From Acidobacteriota bacterium (GTDB lineage Bacteria; Acidobacteriota; Terriglobia; Terriglobales; Acidobacteriaceae), in NCBI GenBank assembly GCA_021799405.1, contig JAJZAL010000321.1, positions 1 to 5,182 on the forward strand: DNA of 5,182 nt. The letters are read 5' to 3'. Positions 1-5,182 of this stretch are shown piece by piece (position 1 is the first letter of the stretch; each line of letters begins with the position of its first letter). Below the pieces are notes generated by a model. The model had not been told where the DNA came from and ran no database searches. It was given only the letters and a program-made list of their open reading frames with translations. The position numbers and the translations under genes are program-made.

Positions 1-354
1 CCAGAGCCACAAATTGGCTCCCGGAAACTCCAGCGTGCGGTTGCGCCACTTGTAGAGATTCACTTCCGCCGACCAGCCTCCAGCCGGAGCCGAAACCCAC
101 CGCAGCTCCAGCGCATTCGGGCCGCTGATGAAAGTGCTGGTCTCTACGGGAATCTTGCCATCGATGAGGCGCAGTGTGCTGGGAGCGCTGGCCCGGCCGC
201 TCGAATAGAAATAGCTCGCCGGCGAGAGGCTGTTGTCGAAGAAGACCTGCTGCGAATAGTTCTGATCGGCCCGCGCCGATGCCGCCGTCAGGCAGCTCGC
301 CAGCGCCAGCAACGCGGCGCAACGCCAACTGACCGGCTTCTTCTGAAGCCTCAT
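1..354 (-). CDS. Exported protein of unknown function, N-terminal part; possible carbohydrate-related beta-sandwich
   Basis: An uninterrupted frame of 118 codons starts at the ATG at 354-352 and runs off the left edge. The start is fixed by a GGAGG ribosome binding site 6 nt upstream. The N-terminus is a clear export signal: basic residues 2-11 (MRLQKKPVSWR), a hydrophobic stretch at about 12-25, and an ASARA/D cleavage site after A29. C21 in L-A-S-C also fits a permissive lipobox, so a lipoprotein is possible. The mature part is rich in aromatic and polar residues (VFFDNS, SYFYSSG, NALELRW, GGWSAEVNLY, LEFPGANLWLW), with alternating patterns typical of a beta-sandwich. It resembles, from memory only, N-terminal regions of Acidobacteriota secreted proteins annotated as glycosidase-like or fibronectin-type. 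No catalytic motif is visible in this part. It is divergent from the receptor gene and near a GH39 gene, which suggests a polysaccharide-related role. The gene is secure; its function is not. Confidence 0.75.
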   Translation of the reverse strand, partial: MRLQKKPVSWRCAALLALASCLTAASARADQNYSQQVFFDNSLSPASYFYSSGRASAPSTLRLIDGKIPVETSTFISGPNALELRWVSAPAGGWSAEVNLYKWRNRTLEFPGANLWLW

Positions 355-360
355 CTTTCC

Positions 361-365
361 CCTCC
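361..365 (-). promoter_or_regulatory. Ribosome binding site of the left-hand exported protein gene
   Basis: On the minus strand this reads GGAGG, followed by GGAAAG and then ATG at 354. The 6-nt spacing is close to ideal, and this decides the start of the partial gene. Confidence 0.8.
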
Positions 366-368
366 AAT

Positions 369-386
369 TCCGGGCCCCGCCCCGGA
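369..386 (-). other. Small GC-rich hairpin just upstream of the ribosome binding site
   Basis: TCCGGG at 369-374 and CCCGGA at 381-386 form a perfect 6-bp stem around a 6-nt loop. In the leader of the left-hand mRNA it would end only 3 nt before GGAGG, so it could affect ribosome access. It is short and may be chance in GC-rich DNA. Confidence 0.3.
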
Positions 387-437
387 CACTCGAAGCCGGA
401 TTCTGCAATGGCGCGCGGGTCTCAAAAGCCGATCCGC

Positions 438-466
438 TTGACAAGCACTTCACCGGATGATACGAA
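438..466 (+). promoter_or_regulatory. Predicted sigma-70-type promoter for the TonB-dependent receptor gene
   Basis: A perfect TTGACA -35 box lies at 438-443. After a 17-bp spacer comes TACGAA at 461-466, preceded by TGA at 458-460, which gives an extended -10 (TGn) element. The -10 hexamer alone matches TATAAT at only 3 of 6 positions, so the call rests on the perfect -35, the ideal spacing and the TGn. The predicted transcript start is near 473, leaving a leader of about 160 nt before the ATG at 633. The operator-like repeats at 478-516 fall just downstream of that start. Confidence 0.5.
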
Positions 467-495
467 TTGTAACCGCAGCACAACCGATTGCGCAA
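466..495 (-). promoter_or_regulatory. Possible divergent promoter for the left-hand exported protein gene
   Basis: On the minus strand TACAAT (466-471) matches the -10 consensus at 5 of 6 positions. TTGCGC (490-495) lies 18 bp upstream as a weak -35 with 3 of 6 matches. Transcription would start near 459 and give a leader of about 105 nt. Its -10 abuts the -10 of the plus-strand promoter, and its -35 lies inside the ATTGCGCAAT palindrome, so one bound regulator could affect both directions. Confidence 0.3.
478..490. promoter_or_regulatory. Operator-like site, copy 1 (imperfect)
   Basis: GCACAACCGATTG matches the second copy at 500-512 in 12 of 13 positions, with starts exactly 22 bp apart, about two helical turns. 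The inner CAACCGATTG is an inverted repeat with one mismatched pair. It lies just after the predicted plus-strand transcription start and partly overlaps the ATTGCGCAAT palindrome at 487-496. This may be the weaker half of a tandem operator. Confidence 0.4.
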
Positions 496-496
496 T
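487..496. repeat. 10-bp perfect palindrome between and overlapping the operator-like sites
   Basis: ATTGCGCAAT is its own reverse complement. Its centre is 16 bp from the centre of the ACAATCGATTGT palindrome. It overlaps the end of operator copy 1 and the candidate minus-strand -35, and may be part of the same regulatory module. Confidence 0.4.
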
Positions 497-498
497 GA

Positions 499-516
499 TG
501 CACAATCGATTGTTCA
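499..516. promoter_or_regulatory. Operator-like site, copy 2: long near-perfect palindrome with AATCGATT core
   Basis: ACAATCGATTGT at 502-513 is a perfect 12-bp palindrome. Including flanks, TGCACAATCGATTGTTCA is an 18-bp inverted repeat with a single mismatched pair. The form TG...AAnCGnTT...CA with a central CG is typical of operators bound by LacI-family sugar repressors, for example Cra/FruR-type sites with AATCGATT cores. Its position downstream of one predicted promoter and upstream of the divergent one fits a shared control site. The regulator itself is not in this window. Confidence 0.5.
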
Positions 517-620
517 CAACTGCGCTCATCAGCAGCACTGCCCCCTGATCAGCTTGCCTTGTGTCTGTGTCCAGCACTTTGGGCCTTCGAAACAAACACT
601 CAGCTTCATGCACGATTTCC

Positions 621-628
621 AAAGGAGG
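621..628 (+). promoter_or_regulatory. Strong ribosome binding site of the receptor gene
   Basis: AAAGGAGG is a near-perfect Shine-Dalgarno sequence, 4 nt before the ATG at 633. It selects this ATG over the in-frame GTG at 561, which has no comparable site. Confidence 0.85.
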
Positions 629-632
629 AAGT

Positions 633-3600
633 ATGCACATCCTGCCCTCACGCAGGGTCCCCACCTTACGAACCGGATTCCGCGTCATCCAGTCGAAAGG
701 GAGAACGAGCTTATTCGGCTTGCGAGTCGCGCTGATCGTGGCGGCTCTCGTCTGTCTTTCCGCGCCCGCATTGCGCGCCCAGTTCAATGCGTCCCTACGC
801 GGCGCCGTCACCGATCCTACGGGGGCGGTCATCCCCGGCGCCACCGTCATCCTGAAAAACACTGACACAAACCTGACCCAGACGGCGACGAGCAACGCGC
901 AAGGCATCTATACCTTCAACGCGCTGCCTCCAGCCCATTACAGCATCACTACCTCTCATGCGGGTTTCCAGACCAAGGTGTTGGCGCATGTCGAGATCAT
1001 TCCCGAACAGGCCAACCAGCTGAACATCCAGCTGCAGGTGGGAGCGGCGCAGCAATCCGTCACCGTTTCCGCAGTCACTCTGGGCTTGCCGACAGAAACC
1101 GCGACATTGAGCGCGACGATCAGCAGTAACCAGATCCAGCACATGCCATCGTTCAACCGCGACGTCTTCCAGCTTGCGCAGCTTACGCCAGGCGTATTTG
1201 GCGACGCTTCGCAAGGCAGCGGCGGCGGCACGTACAATCTGCCCGGAAATCAGGGCCCCGGTGGCTCGGGAGCCCAGCAGGCCGGCATCTTCCAGACGGA
1301 GAATGGACCGCAGGTTCAGGACAAGGGCGGCCAATACGAAACCAACAGCATCACCGTTGACGGCATCAGCACGGTCAGCGCGGTGTGGGGCGGCACAACA
1401 GTCATCACTCCCAGTGAGGACTCCGTACAAAGCATGCACGTGGTCGCCAACAGCTATGACGCCGAGAATGGCCGCTTTACCGGCGCCGACATGGAAGTGA
1501 CGACCAAGAGCGGCACCAACGACCTGCACGGCAGCGCCTTCTTCAAAGCATCCCGGCCAGGGTTGAACGCCTATCAGCGATGGAATGGCGAGGGCTCCGA
1601 CATAACAGCCCCGAGCGCCATCAAAGGCGTGCCCACCACCTCCGCGCAACGGGCGGCAATCCGCGGCGTGAATCTCGACGATAGCCGCTTCAACAACTTT
1701 GGCGGCAGCTTGGGTGGCCCGTTCTGGAAGAACAAGCTCTTCGGATTCTTCAATGTTGAGGCCAGCCCGCTCTCGGCCAGCACCACCGGGCAGGCATGGT
1801 ATGAAACTTCACAGTTCAACTCTGCAACCGGCATCGGTCCGATTGCGCAGAAGTATCTGACCTTCAAAGGAGAGGGTGTCGCGCCGGGCAGCACCATTAT
1901 TTCCCGCACCTGCAAATCCATCGGCCTAACGGAGGGGATCAACTGCAATACGGAGCAGAACGGGTTGGACCTCGGTTCGCCACTCAAGACTGGGGTAGGC
2001 CATCAGGATCTGACGTACGGTGGCAACTCAGACACTCCCGGCGTAGGCGGCGGATTAGATACCGTGCCCGACCTGGCGTTCTTCAACACCATCGATCCGA
2101 CCACAACTTCCCAGGTCCAGTACAACGGGCGCTTTGATGCCGACATCACCCAAAAGGATCGCCTTACGTTTGCAATCTACTGGGTTCCGGTCAGCACCAC
2201 CTTCTACAACGGTCCTGTGCGCGCGGCCAACCTCTGGCATCACTCGCAGATCAACGACGCATTCTCGCTCATCTGGAACCACGTCTTTTCTCCGACTTTG
2301 CTGAACCAGGCGCGCGCGAACGCCGCCGGCTGGCGATGGAATGAAATCGCTTCAAACCCGCAGGAACCCTTCGGCCTGTCGCAGGATAACTTCGACGCCA
2401 TCGGTACCGCCGGCCCGCAGTTTTTAGGCGCGCCCGGTCCGAGCGACTTCAACCAGTGGACGTACAGCTATAACGACGTGCTCACCAAGGTCCTCGGCAA
2501 CCATAGCATCAAAACCGGAGGCGAGGTCACGCGTCTCTACTATCTGAACAATCCGGTTTACGCGGCGCGGCCCAGTTTCAATTTTCATAATCTCTGGGAC
2601 TTCGCCAATGACGCTCCCTACTATGAAAACGGCGAGTTTAACTCCGGTACGGGCGTGCCGTTCTCCAATCGCCAGGACAATCGCATCGATATCTGGGGAT
2701 TCTTTGTGCAGGACGACTATAAGCTCCGTCCCAACCTCACCATCAACGCCGGCTTGCGCTGGTCTTATTTCGGCTCGTTCTCTTCCAAAGAAAACAACCT
2801 CGACGTGGTACGGTTCGGTTCGGGGTCCAATCCCCTGTCCGGCCTCAACGTCCACGTCGGAGGCAATCTGTACACGCCGCAGAAAAGTAACTGGGGTCCG
2901 CAGTTTGGATTCTCCTGGGAGCCAACCAGTCTGCAAGGTAAAGGAGTGCTGCGCGGCGGCTTCGGCGTTAACTACAACCAGGATGAAATCGCCATCCTGG
3001 CCAATGGCTTCGGAAACCCGCCCAACGCGGTTCAACCCAACTTTACTTGCTCCTATCCATTTCCCAACCCCACCTGCTCGGGCACGGGGATCCTTTACGA
3101 GACGTCGACGAGCGTGAATTCGCTCTTTGGCTATGCTCCCAATCCCGCCGCCATCACCAAGTTCAGCAGCGCGAACCTGCCGCTGACCGGCTCGGCCCGC
3201 ATCACCGGCTTCCCCTCGCATCCCAAGACCATCGCCAACTACCACTATTCACTCGAAGGCGATTATCAGTTGCCTGACAACACGGTAGCTACGCTCGGTT
3301 ACCAGGGAAGCCTCATGCGGCACCTGCTCATCCAGAACAATTGGAACGCGATTGCGGTTGCCCAGGGACTGGCGCTCAATCCCTCCGTCAACTTCCTCGA
3401 TTACTACGAGAATGCCGGCAACGGGAATTACAACGCCATGATCGCCACCGTAACGCATAACTTCTCGCAGCAATTCCAGGCTGAAGCGCAATATACATGG
3501 GCCAGATCCATGGACGAAAACTCCGGCCCCTATACCATGGACTTCTACCCGTATAACACGCATCTGGCCTACGGACGCTCCGACTACAACATTCAGGACG

Positions 3601-4238
3601 CCTTCAAGCTCTTCGGCTTGTGGCAGCCTGTCTTCTTCCACGGAAATAACTGGGAGGAAAAGCTTGCTGGCGGCTGGTCGCTCGGCGGAATCCTGAACGT
3701 GCACTCCGGCTTCCCGTGGAACCCGGTTTACAACGTCGTCGGCAACGTCTATTACGCGAGCAGCGGCTACGGGCAACTGCGTCCGGCCGCGTACCTGGGC
3801 GGCGCGGGCATGAAGACTTCGAATAAGACCTTCGAAGGCTTCGGCGGAATTAACCCGAACTACGGCGGAGACGGTACGAAGTTCTTTAAGTCCCCGGCCT
3901 ACGTTGAAGGCGCGAAATTCCCGAACCTGTCTCCCGCGCCGTTGCCTGGAATCGCGCGCAACAGCCTCAATGGCCCGGGATACAACGACGTGGACGCCAG
4001 CCTGACGAAAGCCTTTGGGCTGCCGAACACGCGCGTGCTGGGCGAAAATTCCAACTTCTCGTTCCGCATGGACGTTTACAATCTGTTCAACAAAACCAAC
4101 ATCAACAGCGAATCCATCGACAACGTCATAGGATCGGTTACCCCCGGCGGCTCGACAGTCCCGAACCAGGATTTCGGTGTCGCGGGCGGCGGGCTCGGCA
4201 GCCGAACGGTGCAACTGCAAGCGCGCTTCAGCTTCTAG
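633..4238 (+). CDS. TonB-dependent outer-membrane receptor, Oar-like, with N-terminal carboxypeptidase-regulatory domain
   Basis: This 1201-residue protein should sit in the outer membrane and import a ligand using energy from TonB-ExbBD. A long basic n-region leads to a hydrophobic core at about 30-44 and an ALRA/Q cleavage site after A49. Residues about 52-140 form a CnaB-like carboxypeptidase-regulatory domain (GAVTDPTGAVIPGATV, then GIYTFNALPPAHYSI). A possible TonB box, ETATLS, lies at 155-160. The plug spans about 165-300, with a Gly-rich segment, VDG at 242-244 and TTKSGT at 290-295. The rest is the beta-barrel, with FFVQDDY at 690-696, DVYNLFNKT at 1147-1155 and a terminal F-S-F ending in Phe1201, as expected for BamA-dependent insertion. 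The length is usual for the Acidobacteriota family. The mature protein has only four cysteines, in two close pairs (427/438 and 806/815). The ligand cannot be read from sequence; a GH39 neighbour suggests plant-type oligosaccharides. No SusD-like partner is present. The start at 633 is chosen for its AAAGGAGG site. Confidence 0.95.
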   Translation: MHILPSRRVPTLRTGFRVIQSKGRTSLFGLRVALIVAALVCLSAPALRAQFNASLRGAVTDPTGAVIPGATVILKNTDTNLTQTATSNAQGIYTFNALPPAHYSITTSHAGFQTKVLAHVEIIPEQANQLNIQLQVGAAQQSVTVSAVTLGLPTETATLSATISSNQIQHMPSFNRDVFQLAQLTPGVFGDASQGSGGGTYNLPGNQGPGGSGAQQAGIFQTENGPQVQDKGGQYETNSITVDGISTVSAVWGGTTVITPSEDSVQSMHVVANSYDAENGRFTGADMEVTTKSGTNDLHGSAFFKASRPGLNAYQRWNGEGSDITAPSAIKGVPTTSAQRAAIRGVNLDDSRFNNFGGSLGGPFWKNKLFGFFNVEASPLSASTTGQAWYETSQFNSATGIGPIAQKYLTFKGEGVAPGSTIISRTCKSIGLTEGINCNTEQNGLDLGSPLKTGVGHQDLTYGGNSDTPGVGGGLDTVPDLAFFNTIDPTTTSQVQYNGRFDADITQKDRLTFAIYWVPVSTTFYNGPVRAANLWHHSQINDAFSLIWNHVFSPTLLNQARANAAGWRWNEIASNPQEPFGLSQDNFDAIGTAGPQFLGAPGPSDFNQWTYSYNDVLTKVLGNHSIKTGGEVTRLYYLNNPVYAARPSFNFHNLWDFANDAPYYENGEFNSGTGVPFSNRQDNRIDIWGFFVQDDYKLRPNLTINAGLRWSYFGSFSSKENNLDVVRFGSGSNPLSGLNVHVGGNLYTPQKSNWGPQFGFSWEPTSLQGKGVLRGGFGVNYNQDEIAILANGFGNPPNAVQPNFTCSYPFPNPTCSGTGILYETSTSVNSLFGYAPNPAAITKFSSANLPLTGSARITGFPSHPKTIANYHYSLEGDYQLPDNTVATLGYQGSLMRHLLIQNNWNAIAVAQGLALNPSVNFLDYYENAGNGNYNAMIATVTHNFSQQFQAEAQYTWARSMDENSGPYTMDFYPYNTHLAYGRSDYNIQDAFKLFGLWQPVFFHGNNWEEKLAGGWSLGGILNVHSGFPWNPVYNVVGNVYYASSGYGQLRPAAYLGGAGMKTSNKTFEGFGGINPNYGGDGTKFFKSPAYVEGAKFPNLSPAPLPGIARNSLNGPGYNDVDASLTKAFGLPNTRVLGENSNFSFRMDVYNLFNKTNINSESIDNVIGSVTPGGSTVPNQDFGVAGGGLGSRTVQLQARFSF

Positions 4239-4254
4239 GAGCCTCCGAAGCTGA
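4228..4254 (+). other. Hairpin that includes the receptor stop codon
   Basis: TCAGCTTC at 4228-4235 and GAAGCTGA at 4247-4254 form a perfect 8-bp stem with an 11-nt loop that contains the TAG stop (4236-4238). The left arm lies in the final F-S-F codons. With the terminator-like hairpin that begins 10 nt later it makes a tandem 3' structure, which could protect the mRNA end. The role is inferred. Confidence 0.5.
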
Positions 4255-4263
4255 TCGTCGCCT

Positions 4264-4293
4264 GGGAGGGTGTTCTCACCGGAGCACCCTCCT
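4264..4293 (+). terminator. Terminator-like hairpin after the receptor gene
   Basis: GGAGGGTG (4265-4272) and CACCCTCC (4285-4292) pair perfectly. G-U, U-A, C-G and U-G pairs extend the stem inward and a G-U pair extends it outward, giving about 13 bp around a CACC loop at 4277-4280. It starts 26 nt after the stop codon. The following tail, TCTCTACGCTGCTCTT, is pyrimidine-rich but not a true U-run, so termination may be partial or Rho-assisted. Confidence 0.6.
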
Positions 4294-4321
4294 CTCTACG
4301 CTGCTCTTGACCGGCGGCTAC

Positions 4322-4326
4322 GGAGG
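4322..4326 (+). promoter_or_regulatory. Shine-Dalgarno-like GGAGG in the gap before the GH39 gene
   Basis: GGAGG followed by TAATC and then GTG at 4332 gives a 5-nt spacing. This is the main reason to consider the small ORF at 4332-4412. A chance match is possible. Confidence 0.25.
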
Positions 4327-4331
4327 TAATC

Positions 4332-4412
4332 GTGACAAGCGGAAAATTCTACGCGCCGCCTGGCGGCGGAAGGATAGCCTACCGCGCGGCCTTGCGCGGA
4401 ACTGCGGCGTAA
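4332..4412 (+). CDS. Possible 26-codon small ORF upstream of the GH39 gene
   Basis: A GTG start at 4332 with a well-placed GGAGG opens a frame ending in TAA at 4410-4412. The peptide would begin MTSGKFYAPPGGGRIAYR and is basic with a Gly/Pro-rich middle and an Ala-rich end. It has no signal peptide and resembles no family I know. Its TAA is directly followed in the same frame by an ATG opening an 11-codon frame (MTAYCPLILDK) that ends in TAG at 4446-4448, 16 nt before the GH39 start. Together these could act as a leader or be chance. The frame overlaps two GC-rich hairpins, which could equally explain its composition. It is an unproven candidate only. Confidence 0.18.
   Translation: MTSGKFYAPPGGGRIAYRAALRGTAA
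4354..4399. repeat. Two GC-rich inverted repeats in the gap before the GH39 gene
   Basis: CGCCGCC (4354-4360) and GGCGGCG (4362-4368) are complementary and would fold as a 5-bp stem with a 5-nt loop. CCGCGC (4382-4387) and GCGCGG (4394-4399) form a 6-bp stem with a GGCCTT loop. They may be leader structure or a degenerate intergenic repeat. No second copy is visible in the window. Confidence 0.35.
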
Positions 4413-4453
4413 ATGACTGCGTACTGTCCGCTGATACTCGATAAATAGTATTT

Positions 4454-4463
4454 GGGAGAGGGG
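4454..4463 (+). promoter_or_regulatory. Purine-rich ribosome binding site of the GH39 gene
   Basis: GGGAGAGGGG lies just before A and the ATG at 4465. GGAG at 4455-4458 gives a 6-nt spacing. An in-frame TGA at 4432-4434, with no other usual start codon after it, confirms the ATG. Confidence 0.65.
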
Positions 4464-4464
4464 A

Positions 4465-5182
4465 ATGTTTCGTCTTCATTTAGATCTGATCACAGCAGGT
4501 GCGTTGGCAGTCTTCGCCTCTTATGGGCACGCGCAGCAATCCGTGGCATCGCAGCCTCCGGCCCATGAGGAGATTGTTGTGGACGCGCACGCAGCGGGCG
4601 CTCCTTTCCCGCATTCCTGGGAAGAGATGTTTGGCTCGGGACGCGCCAACCTGGCGATGCGCGCCGATTACCAGTCCGACCTCCGCCGGGTGAAGCGCGT
4701 TACGGACTTTCGCTATGTCCGGTTTCACGCCATCCTTGACGATGAAAATGGCGTCTACAGCGAAGACGCGCACGGAAATCCTGCCTACGACTGGTCGTAC
4801 GTCGATCACATTTACGACGCGCTGCTCGCCAACGGCGTGCGCCCGTATGTCGAAATCAGCTTCATGCCGAAGGCGCTCGCCGCGCATCCTGACTACCAGG
4901 GATTCTGGTATCGCCCGATCATCTCGCCGCCCGCGGACTATGCGAAGTGGGACGCCCTGATCTCCGCCTTCGCGCGTCATCTTGTGGAACGTTACGGCAT
5001 CAACGAGGTGGCAAATTGGTACTTCGAAGTATGGAATGAGCCGAACATCGGCTTCTGGTCCGGCACGCCAGCCCAGAAGACCTACTTTGAACTGTACGAT
5101 CACACTGCCCGCGCGTTGAAAGCAGTCAGCCCGCGCATTCGCGTCGGCGGACCCGCGACCGCTCAGGCTGCCTGGGTTGGCG
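4465..5182 (+). CDS. Secreted glycoside hydrolase family 39 enzyme, beta-xylosidase type, N-terminal part
   Basis: The 239 visible codons encode a signal peptide and about half of a GH39 TIM-barrel; the right edge cuts the gene. The signal is MFRLHLDLIT plus a hydrophobic stretch, cleaved after GHA (A23), so the enzyme acts in the periplasm or outside. GH39 hallmarks appear in the family order: HSWEEMFGSGRANLAMR at 50-66, RFHAILDD at 86-93, ISFMPKALA at 131-139, SPPADYAKW at 154-162, FEVWNEPN at 187-194 and RVGGPAT at 226-232. E192 in WNEPN is the expected acid/base residue; the nucleophile glutamate, roughly 115 residues later in known members, is outside the window. Family members are retaining enzymes, mostly beta-xylosidases, though GH39 also includes alpha-L-iduronidase and other activities, so the substrate is a best guess of xylo-oligosaccharides. 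It follows the receptor gene by 226 nt and a terminator-like hairpin, so it probably has its own promoter, although no good one is visible. Confidence 0.92.
   Translation, partial: MFRLHLDLITAGALAVFASYGHAQQSVASQPPAHEEIVVDAHAAGAPFPHSWEEMFGSGRANLAMRADYQSDLRRVKRVTDFRYVRFHAILDDENGVYSEDAHGNPAYDWSYVDHIYDALLANGVRPYVEISFMPKALAAHPDYQGFWYRPIISPPADYAKWDALISAFARHLVERYGINEVANWYFEVWNEPNIGFWSGTPAQKTYFELYDHTARALKAVSPRIRVGGPATAQAAWVG

Noticed and set aside
545..552. CTGATCAG palindrome in the receptor leader
   Set aside because: At 8 bp with no repeat nearby it is expected by chance and has no link to the operator-like sites.
488..865. Plus-strand frame of 125 codons overlapping the receptor start
   Set aside because: It ignores the strong ribosome binding site at 621-628, overlaps the operator region, and has no protein-like domain.
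422..907. Minus-strand open frame of 161 codons across the divergent region and the receptor start
   Set aside because: It runs through the promoter region and antisense to the receptor signal peptide and CnaB domain, has no ribosome binding site or recognisable domain, and is explained by GC-rich coding on the other strand.
795..1649. Long minus-strand open frame inside the receptor gene
   Set aside because: It is antisense to the conserved CnaB and plug domains; its residues (Arg, Gly, Val, Asp-rich) are typical of the reverse strand of GC-rich genes.
2424..4220. Two further long minus-strand open frames (2424-3245 and 3249-4220) under the receptor barrel
   Set aside because: They are shadows of the barrel coding region with no family resemblance and no start signals.
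4307..4335. TTGACC at 4307-4312 as a -35 box for the GH39 gene
   Set aside because: No acceptable -10 element lies 16-18 bp downstream (TCGTGA at 17 bp), so a promoter cannot be supported here.
4423..4451. AT-rich TAGTAT at 4446-4451 as a -10 box for the GH39 gene
   Set aside because: The hexamer 17 bp upstream (ACTGTC) does not resemble a -35, and a start near 4458 would leave almost no leader with the ribosome binding site.
4480..5103. 207-codon minus-strand open frame opposite the GH39 gene
   Set aside because: The plus strand here encodes unmistakable GH39 motifs, including WNEPN, so the antisense frame is a by-product.

Overview
The window looks like a carbohydrate-use locus from a GC-rich Gram-negative bacterium, most likely an Acidobacteriota. 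The main reason is the large central gene. It encodes a TonB-dependent receptor of the Oar-like type with an N-terminal carboxypeptidase-regulatory (CnaB-like) domain, a family that is greatly expanded in Acidobacteriota. The taxonomic call is inference; there is no rRNA or other marker gene here.

Layout. (1) Positions 1-354, minus strand: the first 118 codons of an exported protein that runs off the left edge. Its mature part looks like a beta-sandwich, possibly carbohydrate-related, but I cannot name the family securely. (2) Positions 355-632: a divergent intergenic region with a good promoter for the right-hand gene, a weaker overlapping promoter for the left-hand gene, and two operator-like sites 22 bp apart with an AATCGATT-type core. 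(3) Positions 633-4238, plus strand: the complete 1201-residue receptor. (4) Positions 4239-4464: a hairpin that includes the receptor stop codon, a 13-bp terminator-like hairpin, a possible 26-codon small ORF and two GC-rich hairpins. (5) Positions 4465-5182, plus strand: the first 239 codons of a secreted glycoside hydrolase family 39 enzyme (beta-xylosidase type), cut by the right edge after the acid/base glutamate.

How the parts may work together (inference): the GH39 enzyme releases sugars outside the cytoplasm, the receptor takes up a ligand across the outer membrane, and the left-hand exported protein may bind or process the same polysaccharide. The shared operator region would let one sugar-responsive repressor control the two divergent genes. 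The terminator and 226-nt gap suggest that the GH39 gene is transcribed separately.

I see no mobile element, CRISPR array, tRNA or rRNA. The genes belong to known families. The least ordinary material is the paired operator region and the structured gap before the GH39 gene; nothing in the window compels the claim of a wholly new system.
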